Part shown: in pieces, positions 9,353 to 18,668 of the stretch
Position numbering within the stretch: the stretch's first letter is position 1
How the letters are laid out: each line of letters opens with the position of its first letter
Assembly: GCA_003551845.1 (NCBI GenBank)
Contig: PUNQ01000040.1
Span: 1-53,996, forward strand
Length of the DNA stretch: 53,996 nt
From: Candidatus Nealsoniibacteriota bacterium
GTDB lineage: Bacteria > Patescibacteriota > Minisyncoccia > Minisyncoccales > PWPS01
Reading direction: 5' to 3'
Notes under the pieces: model-generated
Seen by the model: the letters and a program-made list of their open reading frames with translations, nothing else
The model's database searches: none
What the model was told of the DNA's origin: nothing
Translations under genes and position numbers: made by a program

Positions 9353-11479
9353 ATGGAAGAAGATAAATACGAAATACAAATCGGAGGAAGAAAATTAACG
9401 GCCAGCTTTAAAAAGATGGCCGAACAAGCCAACGGCAGTGTAGTTCTCCGCTACGGCGATACCGTCGTTTTGGCGACGGCGACGATGTCGGAAAAGGATA
9501 AAAAAGATGAACTCGGCTATTTTCCCCTGATGGTTTTTTATGAAGAAAAGTTTTATGCAGCGGGAAAGATAGGCGGCTCCAGATATACTCGCAGAGAAGG
9601 TAAGCCTTCCGACAGGGCGACTCTCATATCCAGAATGATAGACAGATCGATCAGGCCCCTTTTTCCGGACAACCTGAAGAGAGAAGTGGAAATAATCGTC
9701 ACCTGTCTTTCTTGGGATGAAGAAAACGATCCCGCCGTTTTGGGTGGATTGGCTTCTTCCATAGCTCTTTCAATCTCCGACATACCCTGGAACGGTCCCG
9801 TATCGATGATAAGGGTCGGGAAAGAAAAATCCGGAGAACTGATACTCAACCCGGATTATCAGGAAAGAGAAGAAGGGCCCATAGAAGCCGTTTACAGCGG
9901 ATTTTTCAACGACAACGGAGAATACGTAATAAATATGATTGAGAGCTTCTTCGAAGAAGCTTCCGATGAAGAAATTATAAAATCGGTTCAAGTAGCCGAA
10001 AAAGCAACAAAAAAACTGGAGGAATTTCAAAAAAAGATAATTGAAAAAAAAGGTGAAGAAAAGATATCTTTACCGGAAGAAAAATCCGATCCGGAGATTA
10101 AAAAGATGGTTGAGGATTTCAGAGACGATATTGAAAAAGCGATTTTCGAGAATGACGATGATGATCATTTGAACAAAATTGAAGAAGAAATAAAGGAAAA
10201 AGTCTCCGAAGAAGATGAAAAAGAAGCCTTAAATTATTTTAATGATCTTAAAAAGAGTATCGTCAGGGAAAAGATATTGAAAGAAAATAAAAGACCGGAC
10301 GGAAGAAAAGCGGATCAGATCAGAGAACTATCGACGAAAGTTAAAATTCTGCCCAGAACTCACGGAAGCGGACTCTTCTCAAGGGGGCGCACAAGATCAC
10401 TTTCAATAATAACTCTCGGCCCTCCCGGTGATAAAAAGCTATTTGACAATATGGAAGAAGAAGGTAAGAAAAGGTTCATGCATCACTATAATTTTCCTCC
10501 TTATTCCGTAGGTGAGTCCTGGCCTCTCAGAGGTCCGGGCAGGAGAGAAATCGGGCACGGAATGCTCGGAGAAAAAGCTATTCGACCGGTTCTTCCGAAA
10601 ATAGACGATTTTCCCTACACGATAAGATCGGTTTCGGAAATACTTTCTTCCAACGGATCGACTTCTCAAGCGGCGATAACCAGCACCTCCTTGGCCCTGA
10701 TGGACGCCGGAGTTCCCATAAAAGCTCCCGTAACCGGGATATCGGTAGGTATGGTTTCAACAAGCAAAGACGATTATCGCCTTTTGGCGGATATTCAGGG
10801 ACTTGAAGATCATGCCGGAGATATGGATTTCAAGGTGGCGGGAACTAAAAACGGCGTGACCGCTATCCAGATGGACGTCAAAATAGATGGAATTACGATC
10901 GATATCATGAAAGAAGCCCTAAAGAAAGGTGAAAAATACAGAAGTGTGATACTGGATAAAATCAATGAAGCGATAGAAAAGCCCAGAGAAGATCTTTCTC
11001 CCTATGCTCCCCGAATAATAACGATGAAAATCGACCCCGACAAGATAAGAGAAGTAATCGGTCCGGGAGGAAAAGTAATAAATGAAATCATAGATGAAAC
11101 CGAAGTTTCAATAGATATAGAAGACTCCGGTGACATCTTCATAACTTCCGAGGATAGACAATCCGCGGAAAAAGCTGTAGAATGGATAAAGAACATAGTT
11201 CGAGAACCGGAAAAGGGAGAAATATTCAAAGGAAAAGTTAAAAAAATAATGAATTTCGGCTGCTTCGTAGAGATTATGCCCGGCACCGAAGGACTGGTTC
11301 ATATATCCGAACTGGAATCGGGTCACGTAAACAAAGTGGAGGATGTGGTTAAGGTCGGTGACGTAATTCCGGTTAAAGTCTTGAAGGTGGCCAACGACGG
11401 AAAAATTGATCTTTCATTAAAAGATGCTAAAAAAGAGATAAAAAAGAACCGTCAAAGGAGGGATGACAAAAATAAATAA
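9353..11479 (+). CDS. pnp: Polyribonucleotide nucleotidyltransferase (PNPase)
   Basis: Refined start MEEDKYEIQIGGRKL at 9353; two RNase PH cores, KH (IREVIGPGGKVINEIIDETEVSIDIEDSG), S1 domain. Confidence 0.95.
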   Translation: MEEDKYEIQIGGRKLTASFKKMAEQANGSVVLRYGDTVVLATATMSEKDKKDELGYFPLMVFYEEKFYAAGKIGGSRYTRREGKPSDRATLISRMIDRSIRPLFPDNLKREVEIIVTCLSWDEENDPAVLGGLASSIALSISDIPWNGPVSMIRVGKEKSGELILNPDYQEREEGPIEAVYSGFFNDNGEYVINMIESFFEEASDEEIIKSVQVAEKATKKLEEFQKKIIEKKGEEKISLPEEKSDPEIKKMVEDFRDDIEKAIFENDDDDHLNKIEEEIKEKVSEEDEKEALNYFNDLKKSIVREKILKENKRPDGRKADQIRELSTKVKILPRTHGSGLFSRGRTRSLSIITLGPPGDKKLFDNMEEEGKKRFMHHYNFPPYSVGESWPLRGPGRREIGHGMLGEKAIRPVLPKIDDFPYTIRSVSEILSSNGSTSQAAITSTSLALMDAGVPIKAPVTGISVGMVSTSKDDYRLLADIQGLEDHAGDMDFKVAGTKNGVTAIQMDVKIDGITIDIMKEALKKGEKYRSVILDKINEAIEKPREDLSPYAPRIITMKIDPDKIREVIGPGGKVINEIIDETEVSIDIEDSGDIFITSEDRQSAEKAVEWIKNIVREPEKGEIFKGKVKKIMNFGCFVEIMPGTEGLVHISELESGHVNKVEDVVKVGDVIPVKVLKVANDGKIDLSLKDAKKEIKKNRQRRDDKNK

Positions 11480-12077
11480 AAAGGTGAGGACGATGAAGGG
11501 AGATATCGCTCTGATAAAGAGCGGAGAATTGACTTTTTCCGAAAAAGAAGAACTTTCCGCCGGACCTCCTCCCTCTCCCGAAGCTCAGCCGATTACACCG
11601 CCTCCTCCACCCGAACCCCCCTCGGCAACCGAAAAGCCGTCTCCTCCCGAACCCGAGCCCGTTACCACTCCTCCTCCCTCTCCCGAAACCGATAAGCAAT
11701 CTACTAAAAAAGAAAGTGTGTTATCCGAAGAGCTTAAAAAGGAGCTTACCGATTTCGGTGTTCAAAGTTTGCAAGAGCTTGAGTCGCATGAAAAGAAGAC
11801 GAGAGAAAAGCTGGGAAAGATAGAAAGAATAATGGGAGAAACGGATCAAAAAATAGAAGACATATCTCAAGAGATAAGAAGCCTTTCTCAACAAATAGAT
11901 GAAAGTGACGAAGGGGTCACCGAAAGAAAATTAAGAAAAAAGAGAGCCGGCCTATTCAAAGAAAGAAAAGAGTTGGAAAAAAATAAGCTCGAAATAATTC
12001 GAAGAAAAAGAGAGACCAAAGAAAGTTTAAAAAAAATAAGCGTTTTTAAAGATAAATTAACCGATTCTTCCCATTAG
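11463..12077 (+). CDS. Proline-rich plus coiled-coil protein of unknown function
   Basis: GPPPSPEAQPITPPPPPEPPS...PEPEPVTTPPPSPET followed by a charged coiled coil; immediately upstream of the giant coiled-coil ORF. Confidence 0.6.
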   Translation: MTKINKKVRTMKGDIALIKSGELTFSEKEELSAGPPPSPEAQPITPPPPPEPPSATEKPSPPEPEPVTTPPPSPETDKQSTKKESVLSEELKKELTDFGVQSLQELESHEKKTREKLGKIERIMGETDQKIEDISQEIRSLSQQIDESDEGVTERKLRKKRAGLFKERKELEKNKLEIIRRKRETKESLKKISVFKDKLTDSSH

Positions 12078-12089
12078 GACTTTTTAAAT

Positions 12090-15000
12090 ATGAATAAAAT
12101 AAAACAAATAAAAGAAAAAATAAAAGAAATCGGGGAAGATATAGAAAAGTTGGAACTGAAAAAAGAACAGATTTCAAAGAGAAAAGAACAATTGAAAGAG
12201 ACCGTTTCCGAAGTAAAAAGCAAGCTTGAAAAAATTGAAGAGGAAAGAAAAAACCTGGAAGAAAAAGGCCAGGAAAGCGAAGAAGAGATGAAAAAAAGAT
12301 GGAAGATGGAAGACAAAATTACCGCATTGGAAGAAGAGCTCTGGAAGTGGGAAGACGAAATGGAAAATCTCCCCGAAAGTAAAAAGGATGATCTGGAAAA
12401 AGAAATTTCCACTTTAAGAAAAGAAAAAAGAACCTTGAAAAGAGAGCTCAGATCCTTGAGAAGACAAGAAGAGGAGCCGGATGAGGAAGAGATAAAGAGA
12501 GAGCTGGCCAACCAGCCGGAAGAACAAAGAAAAGTGAAAGAAGAAGAAATGAGATTGGTTAAGAAGAAGGAAAAATTAGAAAAGAGGTTGAGAGAATTGA
12601 TGGAGGAAGAAAGCAATTTGAAAAAAGAAAAAGATGAATTGGAGCGTGCTCTGGAAGAAGAGAACGACCCCGCAAAGAGACAATCACTTCAATCCGAACG
12701 CTGGGAAGTTGAAGATATGCGTAGAGAAAAAAGAAAAGAAAGGTGGAGACTTGAAGAGGAGATTATGGACACTAAAAAGAAGATCAAGGAAAAAGAGAGT
12801 GAATACGAAGCTCTGGAAAGAAGGAGAAGGAAACTGGAAAAAATAAAAATCCGAAACGAAGCTTTCAAGGACTTGCCCGATGATGAAAAGGCAATTGAAG
12901 AAAAAGTGGAAGAAATAAAGGCGAGCCTGGAGAAGAAGATTGAGCAAAAAGAAAAGCTTTCGGAAGAAAGAGGAAGATTGGAGTCAAAGCTTGAAAAAAT
13001 AATTCCCAAAGAAGAAAAAATTGAAGAACAGGAAAAAGAGATAGAGAAAAAAGAAGAATTGGAAAATGACCCTCAAAAATCAAAAGAGCTGAAGGAAAAG
13101 AGATGGGAACTGGAAGATATGCGCAGAGAAATAGAAGACAAAAGGTGGCAAGAAGAAAGAAAAATTCAGAAAAAGGATGAAGAAATTGAAAGAGTGGATA
13201 CCGAAATAGCTCAACTTGAAGAGCAAAAAGCACAATTGGAATTGGTTCTGAGTGATTTAAAAGAATTGGAAGAGAGAGAAGCCGTAAGAAAAAAAGATCG
13301 GGAAGACGAACAGCTGGAAGAGATCGAAAAGCTGCAAAGGGAAAGAGTGGAAAAAGAGAAAGAGAAAGACTTCAGCCTGGAAACGGAAATAGAAGAAACC
13401 GAAAATAAAATTCAGGAATTAATCAAGGAGGAAAAGACTCTCGAAGTCGAAAAAGAAAGTTTGGAGCAGCGAAAATCACGAACCAAAGAATTTTTGGAAG
13501 ACATACTCAGAAGAGTTGAGGAGATAAAAGAAAGAGAAAAATCAATAGAAGAAAAGGAAGAAATTGCCGAAGATGCGGAAGAGAAGAGGCGCTTGGAAGA
13601 AAAAAGATGGGATTTGGAAAAAGAACGAAGAGAATGGGAAGAAAAAGAATGGAATATGGAAGAAAAATTGAACAGGATAAAGCAAAGAGAAGAAAAACTT
13701 AATATTGAATACCGGGAAGCCGTAAGTAAAAAGGAAGGGTTGAAAGACAAGGTTCGTGAATTAAGACAAAACAAAAAGAAGCAAGCGGTTAAAAGAGAAA
13801 AGAGAAATGTCAGAAAAGATTTGGCTTTAATAAAAGAAGAAAAGAGAGACTTGAATGAAAAAAGAGCCAAAAAGAGAGAGCAGATCAAGCATCAAGAGAA
13901 AAAGATGGAGCTCGTCGAAGAAAGAGAAAAGAAAGTGGAAGAAGAAAAAGAAAAGATAGAAGAAAAAGAAAAGAATGTGACCGGTCCGGAAGAAAAAAGA
14001 GCCGTCGAAGCTCGCAGATGGCGAGTAGAGCAAAGGAGAAAAGACATCGAAGAGGAACGCTGGGAAGTTGAAGAAAAATTAGAAAAATTAAAAGAAGAAG
14101 GGGGGAAGATAGAGCTTCAATATCAACAAGCGTTAAATAAAGAGCTCGAACTGGAGGAAAAACTCGACTCTTTGGATGAAGAGATCGGTAAAATCGAAGC
14201 GATCAAAGAAAAGGAAGAGTTGGAGGAAAGGTTGGAAAGATTTTCCGAGCTACGAGCGACTCTGAGAGATCAAACCTCCGACATGGAGAAAAGAAAAGAG
14301 GAGATTGAAAAAAAGTTGGAAGAAATAAAAAAAGAAGAAGAAGAAATCGAGGAAGAAGGAGAAGAAGTCGAACGAGATGAAAAATTAGCCGAGGGTGCTG
14401 AAGACAGAAGAAAGGTGGAAGAAAAAAGGTGGAGAATCGGAGAAGAGAGAAGAAGAGTAGAAAAGGAGAGGTGGGATTTGGAAAAAGAACTTGAAGAGCT
14501 GAATAAAAAACAGAGAGAGCTCGATCTCGTTCTGGAAAGAGAAAAAGAGGCAAAAGAGAGATTGAGAGACATAGAGATGATGCTCAGTGGAAAGCCCAAA
14601 AAAGAAGAAAAGGACGTCTCACACGAAAAAAGATCCGAGGCGAAAGAACAAAAAAAAGAAAAAGAGGAAGAAGATGACGACATAAAAAAGGAAGATGCCT
14701 CGGAAGAAGAGGATCAAACAACTCAAAAATCGGAAGACTCGGAAGAGTCCGGAAAAGACGAAGATAGAGAAATGAGCGAAAGAGAAAAATTTTTAAAAAG
14801 TCTTGATGAGAAATTGGAGAGTGAAAGCAGTGACGATATTAAGCCGGAAACAGCTGACGAACCGAAAGGAGGAGCTTTTCCGGATACTGCGGAAATGCAA
14901 AAAGAAGACACTTTCCCCTCTTCGGAAAAAGCTTCCGAACAAACTACGGATAAGGACCCTTATAAAGAAGATTCCTCTTCCGCGGAAATTCCTGATTTCG

Positions 15001-17033
15001 ATTCCGAAGAGCAGAGCTCCGATGTTTTTCAGCGTCCGATTGATTCTCCTTCAAGATCGGCTCAAGAGATACCACAACATCCACAACAGCCGGAAGCACC
15101 ACCCTCCGACCCTTCGTCCTCCTCCACTCCGACTCCACCTACTCCCGATAACATCGCCGAAACTCCTTCGGCGGACGATCTTCCGGAAAGACCCGCCAAA
15201 AAGTCCTCCGTTTTGCCGAAATTGATTATTCTGGTAATCGGACTCGCTTTTCTGGGAGGTGTCACTTTCGCAGTTCGTTCCGTTTTGTTTCCCGGGCCCA
15301 CGTTTGAAATTGTAGAAATAAAGCATGACAATATAGGAGATTATCTTTACAACTTTGAAGTTGAATATGTCGGTGATTTCTCCACTTTCAATTGGTCCCT
15401 TCTTTATCAAGAAGAAGAAATAGATGAATTCGAAGGAACTTCTTCCACAAGAAGCATAAGTTCCGAATATGCGAATGAAGAAATAACAATTTCAATAGAG
15501 GGATATGACCAAGAGGGTCAAAGGGTGGATGAAAAATCAACATCCTTTATAGTGGATGAAGTTCTTAAAATAAATGATCTGACGGTGAATAGATTGGAGA
15601 ATCACGAATATGAATTTCAAGTTGATTACGAAGGAGGGTTTTCACAATTTTTGTGGACTCTTTCCGTAGAAGATGATGATGTCGCCACCATGGAGGGAGA
15701 GAGCGTAACACACAGTTTCGATCCCGAACTCGTCGATGAAGAACCGACCGTCACCGTCACCGTAGAAGGATTGGCGGAAAAAGAAGATGAAGAGGGAGAG
15801 ATGGAGATGAGTGTTGTCAGTAGTCTTTCCGAAGATTTTCAAATTACACTGGAGTTGGAAGCTTACACTCTCTTCGAAATAGATGAAAATCAAGATGAAA
15901 CTATCAGATACGAGCTGAGCCCGGAAGAAATTCCCAGCGTCTTGAAGAGTTTACTTGAAGGAGATACAGGTTACACTTTCAGTGAAACGGTAATAGTGAA
16001 TGATGAAGCAATACCCTCCAGATTAATTCATCTCGGTGAATTTTTAGACGCATTCAATATAAGTCCGATAACTCAAAGTTTTTTACAATTTCTTGAAGAT
16101 GAGTTTACTCTCTTCGTTCATTACGGTGAGATAAACAGTGTCGGCTTCGTTGCAAAAGTTGAAGATGATGTAGCGGTTAGAAGTTTTCTGGATCAGGCTT
16201 TGAGGCCATGGGCAAGAGAAGATATTGTAGGAGACTTTTCCGAACTCATAGAAATTCATGAAAGAAAAGACGGTTCCGAAATCACTATTGATGATATAAA
16301 CCGGGAAAGAAGAAGTACTTATCATTCGGGTCATGAAATCAATTACTTTTCACACGAACCGAAAAGAGAAACTCTTGAGCAAAACGTAAGACGCTGGATT
16401 GAAGAATATCTGCCGACATTCGTACATAAAAACGGTTCCGATCTCACCCATTCGGAAACCGAGGGAGATGAAGTATATGCTGAAATGATATTCGAATTCG
16501 AAACTTCTCAGCCCGGATACGGCAGTCTGGAATCAACCGGTCCGACTTCACACACTACAAAACTGATCATAGAAAATTATGAAGTGATCGAAGCGATAAC
16601 CAATGAAGAGTTCGACGAAATTTCCGGAGAGCTTTTAGAAGTTGATCCGGAGATCGAAACCGTTGTAATTGTCAGTGAAACGGTCGGAAATATGGGATTG
16701 AATGTCAGAGAACGTCCTTCCATACAATCATACAACTTCGCCAGGGCCAGTGGAGGAGATCAGTTCAACCTATTGGACGAAGAAGGAGATTGGTATCTAA
16801 TACAATACAGTGAAGACGAAACCGGATGGATTCACAAAAATTTCGCCCGAGAAGAGGAAGTGGAAGTCGGGCGAGATCCGGAAGCGGGTGAAGGAGTAGC
16901 CGAAACCGTAATCGAATCCCCGGAAGAAGAAGTTGATTTCGGAATCCATTACTCCGTAGTCGATGAAAAACTCATAGTGACTCTCTCCATGGAAGCGATG
17001 GAAGAAGTTATTAATCGTTTGGAAGACAATTAA
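12090..17033 (+). CDS. Giant coiled-coil membrane protein (1647 aa): N-terminal coiled coil, acidic/Ser-Pro linker, one TM, two Ig/PKD-like repeats, C-terminal SH3b-like domain
   Basis: Heptad-rich E/K/R N-terminus; TM LPKLIILVIGLAFLGGVTFAVRSVLF preceded by AKK; paired repeats YNFEVEYVGDFSTFNWSL / YEFQVDYEGGFSQFLWTL; SH3b-like NMGLNVRERPSIQSYNFARASGGDQFNLLDEEGDWYLIQYSEDETGWIHKNF. Confidence 0.8.
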   Translation: MNKIKQIKEKIKEIGEDIEKLELKKEQISKRKEQLKETVSEVKSKLEKIEEERKNLEEKGQESEEEMKKRWKMEDKITALEEELWKWEDEMENLPESKKDDLEKEISTLRKEKRTLKRELRSLRRQEEEPDEEEIKRELANQPEEQRKVKEEEMRLVKKKEKLEKRLRELMEEESNLKKEKDELERALEEENDPAKRQSLQSERWEVEDMRREKRKERWRLEEEIMDTKKKIKEKESEYEALERRRRKLEKIKIRNEAFKDLPDDEKAIEEKVEEIKASLEKKIEQKEKLSEERGRLESKLEKIIPKEEKIEEQEKEIEKKEELENDPQKSKELKEKRWELEDMRREIEDKRWQEERKIQKKDEEIERVDTEIAQLEEQKAQLELVLSDLKELEEREAVRKKDREDEQLEEIEKLQRERVEKEKEKDFSLETEIEETENKIQELIKEEKTLEVEKESLEQRKSRTKEFLEDILRRVEEIKEREKSIEEKEEIAEDAEEKRRLEEKRWDLEKERREWEEKEWNMEEKLNRIKQREEKLNIEYREAVSKKEGLKDKVRELRQNKKKQAVKREKRNVRKDLALIKEEKRDLNEKRAKKREQIKHQEKKMELVEEREKKVEEEKEKIEEKEKNVTGPEEKRAVEARRWRVEQRRKDIEEERWEVEEKLEKLKEEGGKIELQYQQALNKELELEEKLDSLDEEIGKIEAIKEKEELEERLERFSELRATLRDQTSDMEKRKEEIEKKLEEIKKEEEEIEEEGEEVERDEKLAEGAEDRRKVEEKRWRIGEERRRVEKERWDLEKELEELNKKQRELDLVLEREKEAKERLRDIEMMLSGKPKKEEKDVSHEKRSEAKEQKKEKEEEDDDIKKEDASEEEDQTTQKSEDSEESGKDEDREMSEREKFLKSLDEKLESESSDDIKPETADEPKGGAFPDTAEMQKEDTFPSSEKASEQTTDKDPYKEDSSSAEIPDFDSEEQSSDVFQRPIDSPSRSAQEIPQHPQQPEAPPSDPSSSSTPTPPTPDNIAETPSADDLPERPAKKSSVLPKLIILVIGLAFLGGVTFAVRSVLFPGPTFEIVEIKHDNIGDYLYNFEVEYVGDFSTFNWSLLYQEEEIDEFEGTSSTRSISSEYANEEITISIEGYDQEGQRVDEKSTSFIVDEVLKINDLTVNRLENHEYEFQVDYEGGFSQFLWTLSVEDDDVATMEGESVTHSFDPELVDEEPTVTVTVEGLAEKEDEEGEMEMSVVSSLSEDFQITLELEAYTLFEIDENQDETIRYELSPEEIPSVLKSLLEGDTGYTFSETVIVNDEAIPSRLIHLGEFLDAFNISPITQSFLQFLEDEFTLFVHYGEINSVGFVAKVEDDVAVRSFLDQALRPWAREDIVGDFSELIEIHERKDGSEITIDDINRERRSTYHSGHEINYFSHEPKRETLEQNVRRWIEEYLPTFVHKNGSDLTHSETEGDEVYAEMIFEFETSQPGYGSLESTGPTSHTTKLIIENYEVIEAITNEEFDEISGELLEVDPEIETVVIVSETVGNMGLNVRERPSIQSYNFARASGGDQFNLLDEEGDWYLIQYSEDETGWIHKNFAREEEVEVGRDPEAGEGVAETVIESPEEEVDFGIHYSVVDEKLIVTLSMEAMEEVINRLEDN

Positions 17034-17044
17034 AAATTATAAAA

Positions 17045-17392
17045 ATGAATAACAAAAAGAGACGAGAAAAGCTGATAAAGCAAAAAAAGGAGCTCAGATC
17101 AATGCTCGAAAGATTCGCTAAAGAAGATACCAAGCCGAAAGGTGACTGGGACACCAAGTTTCCCAAATTCGACGGAGGCGCACTTGAAGAAGCCGCTGAC
17201 GAAGTTGAAGAATATGAATCTCTACGTTCCGTAGAACACTCTCTGGAATTGAAGCTTAAAAAAACAAATGAAGCTCTTGAAAAAATGGAGGAAGGATCTT
17301 ACGGAAAGTGCTCCGAATGCGGTAATGCGATAAGCGAAAAAAGGCTTTCTCTGATTCCCGAAGCGGACAAATGCAAGGATTGTAACAATTAA
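17045..17392 (+). CDS. DksA/TraR C4 zinc-finger family protein
   Basis: ALEKMEEGSYGKCSECGNAISEKRLSLIPEADKCKDC. Confidence 0.9.
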   Translation: MNNKKRREKLIKQKKELRSMLERFAKEDTKPKGDWDTKFPKFDGGALEEAADEVEEYESLRSVEHSLELKLKKTNEALEKMEEGSYGKCSECGNAISEKRLSLIPEADKCKDCNN

Positions 17393-17410
17393 TTTTTCTT
17401 TCCGACTTTA

Positions 17411-17438
17411 AAAACTCCTCTTTGCCGAGGAGTTTTTT
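17411..17438 (+). terminator. Intrinsic terminator after the dksA-like gene
   Basis: aaaactcctc-tttgcc-gaggagttttttga. Confidence 0.85.
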
Positions 17439-17461
17439 GATTGGCTTTTTTTAAATTTAAA

Positions 17462-17490
17462 TTAAAAAGCCTTCTTTACGAAGGATTGTT
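17462..17490 (-). terminator. Intrinsic terminator of the convergent M23 peptidase gene
   Basis: Minus strand ccttc-gtaaa-gaagg-ctttttaat. Confidence 0.7.
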
Positions 17491-17515
17491 TTGAGCTCTC
17501 TATTTTTACCGATAA

Positions 17516-18442
17516 TCAATTCATAGTCATTCCTCTTTGCATGTGCGAAAAGGGATTGCTCACTCCTCTCGTTTCAAAATGAAGATGACAGCCCGTAGAA
17601 AGGCCCGTATTTCCCATGGTTCCTATCTGCTGCCCGCCACTTACCGTCTCCCCCGATGAAACGTAAATATCCTGCAAATGGGCGTACAAGGCCTCAAAAT
17701 TACCATAATCTATCCAAATGTAATTGCCGGCCGGCCAGCTTCCGTATCCGGTTCTTGAAACGGTTCCCGAACTACCGGAGTAAATCGGAGTTCCGCAGTT
17801 ATTGGCGATATCCACCGCGTTGGCATGGCCCGGATGGTCTCCTTGGGTTACCGTCCCGTGTGTTACCGCCGCAAATCCGGTATAAGTAGTTGTCGGCGCT
17901 CTTTGCGGAACCGGTTCTGCGGGCTTTTCTCCGTCGGGGATAATGAGTTGGTCACCCGGAACTATTCCCGTTTCGTCTTCAATATCGTTAAAGGCGATAA
18001 TATCTTCTCCACTCGCCTTGTGTTTTTCCGCTATATGGCTAAGCGTATCACCCTTTTCCACATAATATAAAACTCCCGTAGTCGGAAGAATCAAAAGATC
18101 ATCACCGGGATTTACTCCGTTAGTAATACTGTTGGCCCACTTGATGGTATCGACACTTATATCGAATCTGTCGGCAATCGAATTCAGACTGTCTCCTTTT
18201 TCAACCTGATAAGATATTATTCTTTCTCTTTCATTTCTCTCTTCCGTTCTCACCGCCAAAACCTGTTCCGAACGGAAAGTGGAGGGTGATTTGGCCAAAA
18301 TGCTGCTTCCGTCCATGAAAGAAAAGCCACGCACATCACCGTTATCAATGTTTTTAGCACTTAAAAATAGGTTGTTATCCGGAATTACGTATTCGTCCGC
18401 TTCACTCGCTTGGCCCCATAATGTAAAAGTCCATACAATCAA
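17516..18442 (-). CDS. Secreted LysM(x2)-M23 peptidoglycan endopeptidase; true 5' end probably upstream of 18442 (see findings)
   Basis: Two LysM (YQVEKGDSLNSIADRFDISVDTIKWANSI; YYVEKGDTLSHIAEKHKASGEDIIAFNDI) and M23 motifs (GHANAVDIANNCGTPIYSG; GNTGLSTGCHLHFET). Confidence 0.85.
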   Translation of the reverse strand: MIVWTFTLWGQASEADEYVIPDNNLFLSAKNIDNGDVRGFSFMDGSSILAKSPSTFRSEQVLAVRTEERNERERIISYQVEKGDSLNSIADRFDISVDTIKWANSITNGVNPGDDLLILPTTGVLYYVEKGDTLSHIAEKHKASGEDIIAFNDIEDETGIVPGDQLIIPDGEKPAEPVPQRAPTTTYTGFAAVTHGTVTQGDHPGHANAVDIANNCGTPIYSGSSGTVSRTGYGSWPAGNYIWIDYGNFEALYAHLQDIYVSSGETVSGGQQIGTMGNTGLSTGCHLHFETRGVSNPFSHMQRGMTMN

Positions 18443-18594
18443 TAAGCAAAAAGCTACACCCGTTCCGGCAATTAGCTTAATTTTTCCTTTTACAATCCGT
18501 TTTTTATCTCTTTCTGAACTTATTTCCCCCTTTCTCCGGAAAGGGTTCTTGGTTTTTCGGGTACGAATATCAGATAGTTTTTACTTCCTTGCCC

Positions 18595-18623
18595 ATTCTA
18601 CCACCGGAATAAAATAAAGTCAA
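18595..18623 (-). promoter_or_regulatory. Putative sigma70-type promoter for the M23 peptidase, divergent from rsmA
   Basis: Minus strand TTGACT (18623-18618), 17 bp, TAGAAT (18600-18595). Confidence 0.5.
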
Positions 18624-18633
18624 GTCAATTAAA

Positions 18634-18662
18634 TTGAACTCTTTTTTCTTTTCAATTATAAT
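18634..18662 (+). promoter_or_regulatory. Putative sigma70-type promoter for rsmA
   Basis: TTGAAC, 17 bp, TATAAT; ATG begins 7 nt after the -10 box. Confidence 0.7.
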
Positions 18663-18668
18663 CGAGTA

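Noticed and set aside
12074-12616. Ser/Phe-rich minus-strand ORFs (also 13412-13888, 14203-14683)
   Set aside because: Antisense of the purine-rich coiled-coil gene; composition artefact with no family resemblance.
18540-18600. UGA recoding (Gly) explaining the M23 N-terminus
   Set aside because: Reading through TGA from ATG 18596 soon reaches TAA in that frame and does not yield the signal peptide frame; recognisable genes elsewhere do not need in-frame TGA.
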